A DNA stretch of 64,000 nucleotides, from positions 310,001-374,000 of the forward strand of contig NZ_FWFF01000017.1 in NCBI RefSeq assembly GCF_900163715.1, read 5' to 3'. The stretch comes from Brevibacterium yomogidense (GTDB lineage Bacteria > Actinomycetota > Actinomycetes > Actinomycetales > Brevibacteriaceae). The position numbers and the translations under genes are program-made. This document shows, piece after piece, positions 26,410 to 34,264 of the stretch (the first letter of the stretch is position 1; each line of letters begins with the position of its first letter). The notes beneath the pieces were generated by a model. The model saw nothing but the letters and a program-made list of their open reading frames with translations. It ran no database searches and was not told the origin of the DNA.

Positions 26410-27696
26410 CTATTCCGGTGCCTGTCGTCTGCGAGGCAGGACTTGGACTCGGATATGGCCGTCAAGCCAGTCTTGGTCTCCATAGCGACTATGCGCGCGA
26501 ACTGAGGTGATTTCGCCAGAAGGCAGACGACGAAGATGTTCGCGCACACGATGCGACTCTGGTCGCTTCATTCGTTTCAAATGCTTATCGTTCCAAAGCC
26601 GCGATGTATTTCGTGCGCGGTCCGCGGAGAGGGGAAAGTTTTTCACCGCGGGATCTGAGAGCCCTCTTGCGAGTCCCGCAAGGAAGCGCGCGAGGACACC
26701 AGCGTTGAGGTCCCTCGGGGAAACGTCCTCCATCTCGAGCTGGGGCAGGGACCCGGTTATCAGGAAACCTTCAAGATCAGAGACGGTTGTCTTTGCGATG
26801 AAGCAGTGGTTCAGGCTCATGTCCCAGGCAAAGATTTCTGGCTTGTTTCTGAACAAAGCCAGCCCGCGAGTTGTAGGTAGCGCTGTCAGGTCGTCCCACC
26901 GCGCTGATAGCGGAGAATTGTGCAGCGCGTGAGTTCGTGTATCGTCTGGCACGACCAGAGCGAAGCGGTTGTCTATCGCTTGCAGAAAAACCGCTGAGGC
27001 GCGTTCTTGGCGTATAGTTGCCAACTTCCTGAAGAGATCTTCAAGCGCATCGAGGACGGTGGCGAAGTCGATGCTGGCGTCCGTTGCTTGAAGCGCGCCG
27101 TGGATCTCAGCCGGGGTGGACTGCTTGCTTGCGGTTCTACGGCGAGACTGCGGTACGTGAATGATGGGTTTGCTGGGAGCTGTCTTTCGCAGTGGCATTG
27201 GGTTGGATGGCTGGGTCCTCTCGGTCGCTGTCCATTCGCGGTGCACTTGTTCGGCACGTCGACGTGCTGTAGAAGCGCGAGTCGGGCCCAATCTCGGTTG
27301 GAGATCCTGCTCAACGGCGTCAAAGAAGCGTTTAGCATCTTCTGGTAGAGGGTCGCCTTTGATGAGAGTCCGTACAATCGCCTTTTCGAGCAAGACGGGG
27401 TTCATCTTTCCAAGACGCGGTCTGACTCGATTTGTTATCTGAGTCGCGAAAGTCTTTTGCGCTGGGTCTAGCTTCGCGTGCGCAATGCGGAACTTCTTCG
27501 GATTTTCTTTTGCGGAGGTACGGCGAGTTTCCGCAGGTCGGGTGTGGGATATTGGTTGTGGCTTGTTCCTGGGGGCGGGGGCTGGCACGGTCGCTCTCTT
27601 GCCGCGTTTTGGGGTGTTTCCGGCCAACGATGACTTCAGCTGTAGTAGCTTCGCATGCGCTTCAGGGTTGCTGTCTTCGATTCGCAACGTGACCAT
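26410..27696 (-). CDS. Basic hypothetical protein, 428 residues
   Basis: I do not recognise this protein. The first about 180 residues are rich in Lys, Arg, Pro and Ser and look disordered. A more ordered part (about 195-380) includes a helical stretch FATVLDALEDLFRKLATIRQERA and a beta-rich segment around FALVVPDD and IFAWDMSLNHCFIAK. The C-terminus (HRVREHLRRLPSGE) is again basic and suggests nucleic-acid binding. It is less GC-rich than the helicase operon beside it and is transcribed away from that operon across a 141-bp gap. It could be a regulator or an island component, but nothing shows its activity. Confidence 0.65.
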   Translation of the reverse strand: MVTLRIEDSNPEAHAKLLQLKSSLAGNTPKRGKRATVPAPAPRNKPQPISHTRPAETRRTSAKENPKKFRIAHAKLDPAQKTFATQITNRVRPRLGKMNPVLLEKAIVRTLIKGDPLPEDAKRFFDAVEQDLQPRLGPTRASTARRRAEQVHREWTATERTQPSNPMPLRKTAPSKPIIHVPQSRRRTASKQSTPAEIHGALQATDASIDFATVLDALEDLFRKLATIRQERASAVFLQAIDNRFALVVPDDTRTHALHNSPLSARWDDLTALPTTRGLALFRNKPEIFAWDMSLNHCFIAKTTVSDLEGFLITGSLPQLEMEDVSPRDLNAGVLARFLAGLARGLSDPAVKNFPLSADRARNTSRLWNDKHLKRMKRPESHRVREHLRRLPSGEITSVRAHSRYGDQDWLDGHIRVQVLPRRRQAPE

Positions 27697-27837
27697 CCTT
27701 TTCTTCTATGTTTGTGAGTGTCGCATACACTACTGACTCAGCGACCGCCCTCGAACCTTTCAGGCGGTGCAAGCGAAAATATGCGGTCTCCGCGCGTCTG
27801 GATGAAGAGAGAAGTTCTCATCAGCGAGGATGGTTCC

Positions 27838-29082
27838 ATGACCTCGGTTTTCGGATGGGTGGCCACGGACGCGGAGCAGCGTCGGCGGATGACGGAGCTC
27901 GTCGATCAGTTCCGGGACTCGACGACCATCGACGACCTGGGCCTCGGTGGCATACGCGATGCGTTCGCAGACGCCCTCTTCCCCGGCACGTCCACATTGC
28001 ACACCCGCATCCGCTACGCCCTCTTCGTCCCGTGGCTCATGCAGCTGGCCGCCGATCGTCGGTCGAGCGTCACTGAGATGTCAGCGGCATTCGCGCGCAG
28101 CGAATTCCAGCTGACCACGGCATTACTGGAGGGCCGCGAAGTCACAGGGGTAATCGGCAGAGTCGCAGGCGCCGACCTCAAGCGGACCGCTTCCGTCGTG
28201 TACTGGGGGATGCTCTCCTCCTGGGGTGTGATCTCGCGAGGATTCACCCTGCGCCAGTACTTCGAGCGGGTCCTCCTGCGCCGGATGCAAGCGCGCACAC
28301 AGCCTCGGACGGACGACCCCGAAGCCGTGTGGGAGCTGACTCCGACCGGTCTCCACGAAGGACTGCCGTCTGCTCCTCCTGACCTGCTCACGTCGACGGA
28401 CTTCACTCTGCGGCCAGAGGACGCGCGGTTCCTGCGTGAGTCGATCACCTACAGCGCCCCTGATTCGTTGCTGGCGCATCTGGTGCAGAACCAGCCGGAC
28501 GGATGGACCGATCGGGACTCGGCCCCAGAGTCGTTCGCCTCCCCAGAGGTCATGCGCGATCTGCCGCCCGAGCTCCACAGCGAGGTCGATCGCGCGTACA
28601 GATACTCCGTCGCCACCCACGGGGCGAACCTGCTCTACAACCTCGTCCTGGCCCGCCGGACACACCGCGAGCGTGACGATGGGAGCACGTACGGCGAGCA
28701 CTATGAGGCGTGGATACGCGAATGGTTCGACGAGGCCAGATCCGTCGGGGTGCCGGACAGCGAAGACCTCCGCCGAATCTGGATGATGGTCACGTCGACA
28801 GGGCGCGCGCTGTCCCCGTCGACAAGGACCTTCGTCGAGGGTTGGTGCGCGTCCGTCGCGGACTCGACCTCGGCCGAAGACCTCATTCACAGTCAGAGTC
28901 TCGCGACGCGAGTGGCGAACCGGGAGCAGGAGAAGAAGGGGCCTCGGGCGCGGCTCAACCCGAGCAACCGCCAGGCGCTGGACGCATGGACCGGTGCCGC
29001 CGGCACCGGCCGCAACACGTTCCGCTGGGGCATCGTCCGCGACCATCTGCAGGACCTCTACGACGCGGAGGCCGCCTCCTGA
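27838..29082 (+). CDS. DUF6361-like protein, first gene of PLD/helicase operon
   Basis: 414 residues. The N-terminus fits DUF6361: VFGWVATDAEQRRRMTELVD, then LGLGGIRDAFADALFPGTS and a TRIRYALFVPWLMQL segment. That text is diagnostic in my memory for this family, whose biochemical role is unknown. ATG 27838 is chosen because the conserved block begins there, with GAGG upstream. An in-frame extension to 27718 adds unrelated residues. Its TGA shares a base with the ATG of the PLD gene, the first link of a four-gene chain with 1- to 4-nt overlaps. It is perhaps a sensor or an adaptor for the nuclease-helicase complex. Confidence 0.75.
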   Translation: MTSVFGWVATDAEQRRRMTELVDQFRDSTTIDDLGLGGIRDAFADALFPGTSTLHTRIRYALFVPWLMQLAADRRSSVTEMSAAFARSEFQLTTALLEGREVTGVIGRVAGADLKRTASVVYWGMLSSWGVISRGFTLRQYFERVLLRRMQARTQPRTDDPEAVWELTPTGLHEGLPSAPPDLLTSTDFTLRPEDARFLRESITYSAPDSLLAHLVQNQPDGWTDRDSAPESFASPEVMRDLPPELHSEVDRAYRYSVATHGANLLYNLVLARRTHRERDDGSTYGEHYEAWIREWFDEARSVGVPDSEDLRRIWMMVTSTGRALSPSTRTFVEGWCASVADSTSAEDLIHSQSLATRVANREQEKKGPRARLNPSNRQALDAWTGAAGTGRNTFRWGIVRDHLQDLYDAEAAS

Positions 29083-30920
29083 TGCTCGGCCCCGACGACC
29101 AGCTGCTCCTCACCGACGCACTGCGGCCACCGGTCGGCTTCGATATCGAGTGCGCGGTCGCGACCACGTACTCACTCACCGTCGAGTCCGTTCTCGTCGC
29201 ACCGATGTCGTTCGCGATGTCCCACGGCGACGTTCTTCCTCAGGGATCCGAGGGAGACACCGTCGGAGTGTTGGATGCCGTCCAGAGGTATATCGACCTC
29301 ACAACCGTGTTCGTCCAGTCCGGTGGCATACATCTCCCTGCGTCCCACAGCCGCATCCTGACGTTCCTCGAAGACAGCATCGTCGAAGTGGAGCCACCGG
29401 AGCGGACGGGATCGTTCCACCCCAAGGTGTGGGCGGTTCGCTACGGTGCCGATGACCTCCCGCCGCACCACCGCCTCATCATCACGAGCCGAAACCTCAC
29501 GCAGGACTCGTCCTGGGACACGATCCTGGTCCTCGACGAATCTGCGGACGGACCGATCGAGGGGCGACCCGCCGCCGACTTCGTCCGGAGGCTCCCCGAT
29601 CTGGCGACCCGGCCCACGGATGAGAACGGCGGGGAACGAGCCCGGCGGGTGGAAGGCCTCGCGGATTCGCTTGCGACCGCCAGGTTCGCCTTGCCCGCTC
29701 CGTATACAGATGGCTCCTTGCTGCCGATGGGGCTCGGGGAAGCTGAGTGGCCCTTTCCCCAGAGTGCGGAGAAGGCGCTCGTCATCAGCCCGTTCCTCGC
29801 GGCGGGTCAGCTGGACGCAGTCCGATCGAGTGCGGAGGACGCGACACTCATCTCACGGGCGGACTCGATGAATGCGCTCGGTGGGCATGCACTGCGCGCA
29901 TGGGACACCCGAGTTCTCCACGCCGCGGCGGAAGGGACCGACGACGACGCAGAGATGGACAGCGATGGAACGTCTCCAGTACTTATGGAGACCGGTCTGC
30001 ACGCGAAGACCGTCGTTCTGGACGGCGCGGACGGAGAATCCATCACCGTGACCGGCAGCGCGAACATCACGCAGTCAGCATGGACTCGGAATGTCGAGTT
30101 CGACGTGATCCTCCGGGGACCGACGGCGACGACCGGAGTCGACGCAGTCCTGGGTGGAGGGGGCGCCCCCATCGGTCTCCGATCCATCACCGAGCCATTC
30201 ACACCAGAGCATGAGGAGCCGGAGACGGACACCGAACGTGCCGTGCGTTACCGTATCGAGCACTTCCACCGTGAGCTGGCGCGCCGACAGCCCGTCCTCG
30301 ATGTGACGATTCTCGACGACAACACGGTCTCGGTCAGGTTGGACCTCGACGTGCCGGACGACGCACTCACTGCGAACACCACCGTCTGGCTGCAGTCCGT
30401 GGCGGCCACGGCGCGAGGAATGGAGAGCGAGGGAGTCTGGACAGTCGCACCGGTGAACGTCACGAGGTTCCTCGCTGTGGAGACGACCGAAGACGTCGAC
30501 GGGGCTGCGGTGACGCGGCGCTGTATCCTCACCTGCGCGCTCTCAGGAGACCCGATCGATCGGCGTCGTGCTGCTCTAGCAGCGATCCTCTCCAGTCCTC
30601 GAAGCGTCCTGCTCTATCTCGCGATGCTCCTGGGTCTTGATCCGAACGATGCAGTCCTCGCCGCAGACGCTCAGGGGGACGGTTCAGCAGACGCCTCCCT
30701 GACCGCGGCGAGCGGCGAGCCGCCAGGTGCGGGGCTTCCTCCCATCGTCCTCTTCGAACCCCTCATGCACGCGACGAGGGATCCGAAGCAGCTGGCGACG
30801 GTTGCAGGTCAGATCGACGAACTGCGTGCCATGCCCGGTGCGGAAGAGCGCCTTCCGCAAGAGTTCCTCGACATGTGGGACGTCGTCCTCGCAACAGTCC
30901 GCCCGAAAGGTGCGCCATGA
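29082..30920 (+). CDS. Phospholipase D-like nuclease, two HKD motifs
   Basis: 612 residues. There are two PLD-type catalytic half sites. The first is SFHPKVWAVRY at about residue 110, with ITSRNLT about 25 residues later. The second is GLHAKTVVL at about 305, with TVTGSANITQSAW about 20 residues later. In this superfamily the two His-Lys pairs form one active site for phosphodiester cleavage, and in helicase-linked proteins the target is DNA. The C-terminal about 200 residues are a separate beta-rich domain. The gene overlaps the DUF6361 gene by one base and the helicase gene by four, so the products most likely form one complex. Confidence 0.83.
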   Translation: MLGPDDQLLLTDALRPPVGFDIECAVATTYSLTVESVLVAPMSFAMSHGDVLPQGSEGDTVGVLDAVQRYIDLTTVFVQSGGIHLPASHSRILTFLEDSIVEVEPPERTGSFHPKVWAVRYGADDLPPHHRLIITSRNLTQDSSWDTILVLDESADGPIEGRPAADFVRRLPDLATRPTDENGGERARRVEGLADSLATARFALPAPYTDGSLLPMGLGEAEWPFPQSAEKALVISPFLAAGQLDAVRSSAEDATLISRADSMNALGGHALRAWDTRVLHAAAEGTDDDAEMDSDGTSPVLMETGLHAKTVVLDGADGESITVTGSANITQSAWTRNVEFDVILRGPTATTGVDAVLGGGGAPIGLRSITEPFTPEHEEPETDTERAVRYRIEHFHRELARRQPVLDVTILDDNTVSVRLDLDVPDDALTANTTVWLQSVAATARGMESEGVWTVAPVNVTRFLAVETTEDVDGAAVTRRCILTCALSGDPIDRRRAALAAILSSPRSVLLYLAMLLGLDPNDAVLAADAQGDGSADASLTAASGEPPGAGLPPIVLFEPLMHATRDPKQLATVAGQIDELRAMPGAEERLPQEFLDMWDVVLATVRPKGAP

Positions 30921-33900
30921 CAGACGAACGTCCCGACCTCGGGCAGATCCTCAGCGGACTGAAACCCTTTCAGCTGGCGACCGTCGAGCACGTCTTTGCG
31001 CGGCTCTGGGGCGACGGTGACACCGTCGACCGCTTCCTCGTCGCGGACGAGGTCGGACTGGGGAAGACGCTCGTGGCCAAAGGCGTCGCGGCGAAGGCGA
31101 TCGATCACCTGTGGGGGAGCGCTGAGGACGCCGGCCGACCAATCACGATCGTCTACATCTGCTCGAACCACCAGATCGCGCGGCAGAACCTCGCCCGCCT
31201 CGCGCAGCTGACCGACGGTGTCGTCCAGTCCAATGCCGACCGCCTCACGCTTCTTCCACTGTCCCTGCGCGAGGTCGAAGGCAGGCGCGTGCAGGTCATC
31301 GCCTTCACCCCCGGAACGTCGCTGGAGCTGGGCCGTGCGACGGGGAAGTTGGAAGAGCGGGCGCTCCTCAAGCGGATGCTCACACAGGCGTTCCCCGCCG
31401 ATGACTTCACGGATCCGTCGTGGATCAGCTATCTGGCGGTGGGGGCTTCGGAAGAGCGCTTCGCCGCGAGAGTGGCCGAGTTCGAGAAAGAGCGCGATCT
31501 GCCCGAAGGCCTCGTTCGGCAGTTCCGGGATCACCTGCTCGCGCAGTCTGGTCCCGGAGGTGAGGGGCTCCTCGCGGAGCTGCTGCAGAACCAGCGGGCA
31601 TGGGCTGAGGGCTCGGTGCCGGACGACGAGGCGGTAGCACTGCGGAAGATGCTCATCTCCCAGATGCGGATCGCCATGGCCCACGCGTCCATCGATCTGC
31701 TGAGACCGGACCTCGTGATCCTCGATGAGTTCCAGCGATTCAAAGACCTCTTCGCTGATGACAGCACGATCACTCTTACCGACGCGCAGAAGCTCGCTCA
31801 GCAGGTCATCAGCACAGACGGTGCGAAGACTCTGGTGCTGTCGGCTACGCCGTACAAGATGTACACGCTGTCCGACGACGTCGACGGCGAAGACCATTAT
31901 CGCGACTTCACGAGCACGATCGCATTCCTCGCCGGGAGGCAGCCCGCCCAGCAGATCACCCGATGGCTGAGCACGATGCGCCGCGGGATCATGACGGGGA
32001 CACCCGACAGTGTCGCCGGTGCCGACGCCGCCCGCGAGCAGGCGGAGGACGCACTGCGTTCAGTAATGTCCCGCACTGAGCGGTTGGCGGCCACAGCGGA
32101 CCGGAACGGGATGCTGACGACCAAAGAGCTCGGAACTCTCAGACTCGATCCCTCCGACGTGAGGGGTTGGCGAGCGCTCGACGACATCGGACAGGAACTG
32201 GGCGTGGGAAGTCCCTTCGAGTTCTGGCGTGCAGGGCCCTATACACACAACATGATGGATTCGTGGGGCTACAAGCTGCAGGAGAAGCTGCTCGACCGTC
32301 TGGAGCGCGGAGACAGGGGTCTGGTCCAGAAGCTCCGGGTGCATCGAGACGCGCTGCTGCCATGGCCGACGATCCGCGCATACGGGGAAGTCGACCCTGC
32401 CAACGCCAAACTCCGAGCACTCATCGACGACTTGGTATCGCAAGACGCATGGCGGCTGGTCTGGATCAGCCCGTCCCTGCCGTACCTCGAACCCGCAGGC
32501 GTCTACGCGAGCGACGGCGCCCGCCGCTTCACGAAGAAGCTGATCTTCTCCGCGTGGAACGTCGTGCCCAAGACGATCGCCTCGCTTGTGAGCTACGACA
32601 TGGAGCGGCGTGCCGTCCGGTCCGACCCTTCCGCAGCTGCGCGGGAGAAGACGTACGGGAGCGGCTCGCCAGCGACACCGTTGGCGTTCGGATGGGACTC
32701 GGAGCGCGATTCCCCGAGAAACCTCCCCAACCTGTCCGTGATCTACCCCTCTGCGACGCTTGCCCGGGCGGGAGACCCTCTGAGGGTCGCGCAGGAGACG
32801 GGCGAATCGTTGCCGCTGGATCCTGAGATGTACGGAGGGCACGTGCATCAACGCATCGAAGAGATGCTCGCGCGAGCGGGCGTAGAACCACAGCGTGGCG
32901 GCGACGGTTCCCGCCGTCGCTGGTATGGGCTGGCACCGATGCTCCTCGACCGTCTCGTCGCGGAGGATGAGGGGTGGGTCGCCGATCTTCCGATGAGGGC
33001 CTGGTCTGATCGCCATGAGGGCTCGCGTCTTGCGGACCACGCACGATGGGCTAAGAAGGACATCGACGAGCTGGAGGAGGTGCTCGGTCCTCCACCGGAG
33101 GATCTCGCTCTGGTTCTGACGGTCATCGCGGCCGCGAGCCCCGGGGTCTGCGCTCTGCGCGCGCTCACCCGATCCGCAGACGATCCGGGTGCGCTCTACG
33201 ACGCCGAGGTCCGAGCGCACGCGCTCCATGCGGCGATCGGTCTGCGGAATCTCTTCAACCGGCCGACGGTCGTGTCCATCGTCCGCGGTGCGACAGACGA
33301 TGCCGGGGCAGATGCGGATTCGTACTGGCGACAGGTGCTCCGCTACTGCTTCGACGGCAATCTCCAGGCAGTGCTCGACGAGTACTGCCACATGCTCATG
33401 GATGCTGGCCTGGAGACCGCGTCGCCCGCGGTGCAGGCCGGGACGCTCGCAGAGCGCATCCATGGTTCTGCATCGATTCGCACGGCACAGAACGCCGTCC
33501 ACCACTTCGACGTCGCACGTGGGAAGGCCCAGGTGGACGTGCACCACCTCAAGTCCCACATCGCAGCCCGGTTCGGCCGTGCTGCGACGAGTGACGAGGC
33601 CTCCGAGCGCGAGGCGACGGTGCGGGAAGGTTTCAACTCCCCGTTCTGGCCGTTCGTCCTCGCGAGTACGTCCGTGGGGCAGGAAGGCTTGGACTTCCAC
33701 ACGTACAGCCACGCGGTCGTGCACTGGAACCTTCCATCCAACCCCGTCGACCTCGAACAACGCGAGGGCCGCGTCCACCGGTTCAAGGGCCACGCTGTGC
33801 GGAGGAACATCGCCGATGAGTACGGTCCCGCTGCGGTGGGGGAGGTGGGTGATCCGTGGCGGAGGATGTTCGACTCCGCCGAGGCCGACCGTCCCGCAGG

Positions 33901-34135
33901 CGATTCGCTCCTGGACCCGTACTGGGTCAGGACCGGTGACGCCGCGATCGAGCGCTACGTGCCGGCGATGCCGCTGAGTATGGAGAGCCGGCGGTACTCG
34001 TCACTTGTGCGAACGGTCGGTGCCTACCGCTATGTGATGGGTCAGCCTCGACAGGAGGAGCTCATCCGCTATCTGGGTCCGCACGCGGAGCACTTGAAGA
34101 TCGACCTGTCGCCGCCCGAGTTCCGTGGGATGTAG
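30917..34135 (+). CDS. SF2 helicase/translocase of the PLD operon
   Basis: 1072 residues. Helicase motifs: VADEVGLGKT (Walker A, about residue 43), VILDEFQRF (motif II, about 269), VLSATPYKM (motif III, about 308), and far downstream VGQEGLDFHTYSHAVVHW and LEQREGRVHRFKG (motifs V-VI, about 920-955). Roughly 600 residues lie between the two RecA halves, much longer than in Snf2 or type I restriction motors, so large inserted domains are present. It is probably a dsDNA translocase that drives the PLD nuclease. The ATGA overlap with the PLD gene suggests fixed stoichiometry. Similar helicases carry DEFQ in several defence systems. Confidence 0.83.
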   Translation: MTDERPDLGQILSGLKPFQLATVEHVFARLWGDGDTVDRFLVADEVGLGKTLVAKGVAAKAIDHLWGSAEDAGRPITIVYICSNHQIARQNLARLAQLTDGVVQSNADRLTLLPLSLREVEGRRVQVIAFTPGTSLELGRATGKLEERALLKRMLTQAFPADDFTDPSWISYLAVGASEERFAARVAEFEKERDLPEGLVRQFRDHLLAQSGPGGEGLLAELLQNQRAWAEGSVPDDEAVALRKMLISQMRIAMAHASIDLLRPDLVILDEFQRFKDLFADDSTITLTDAQKLAQQVISTDGAKTLVLSATPYKMYTLSDDVDGEDHYRDFTSTIAFLAGRQPAQQITRWLSTMRRGIMTGTPDSVAGADAAREQAEDALRSVMSRTERLAATADRNGMLTTKELGTLRLDPSDVRGWRALDDIGQELGVGSPFEFWRAGPYTHNMMDSWGYKLQEKLLDRLERGDRGLVQKLRVHRDALLPWPTIRAYGEVDPANAKLRALIDDLVSQDAWRLVWISPSLPYLEPAGVYASDGARRFTKKLIFSAWNVVPKTIASLVSYDMERRAVRSDPSAAAREKTYGSGSPATPLAFGWDSERDSPRNLPNLSVIYPSATLARAGDPLRVAQETGESLPLDPEMYGGHVHQRIEEMLARAGVEPQRGGDGSRRRWYGLAPMLLDRLVAEDEGWVADLPMRAWSDRHEGSRLADHARWAKKDIDELEEVLGPPPEDLALVLTVIAAASPGVCALRALTRSADDPGALYDAEVRAHALHAAIGLRNLFNRPTVVSIVRGATDDAGADADSYWRQVLRYCFDGNLQAVLDEYCHMLMDAGLETASPAVQAGTLAERIHGSASIRTAQNAVHHFDVARGKAQVDVHHLKSHIAARFGRAATSDEASEREATVREGFNSPFWPFVLASTSVGQEGLDFHTYSHAVVHWNLPSNPVDLEQREGRVHRFKGHAVRRNIADEYGPAAVGEVGDPWRRMFDSAEADRPAGDSLLDPYWVRTGDAAIERYVPAMPLSMESRRYSSLVRTVGAYRYVMGQPRQEELIRYLGPHAEHLKIDLSPPEFRGM

Positions 34136-34264
34136 ATGCCGTATGACGGGGAGGGCGTGTGCCCTCGAAGGTCTGTGTCCGTACCGAATGGCAGTGTTAC
34201 GGATGTAGAACTGATGGATCGGTCCTCACGATCTGCGGGGACGGAAGAGAAGATCGGACAGCAT

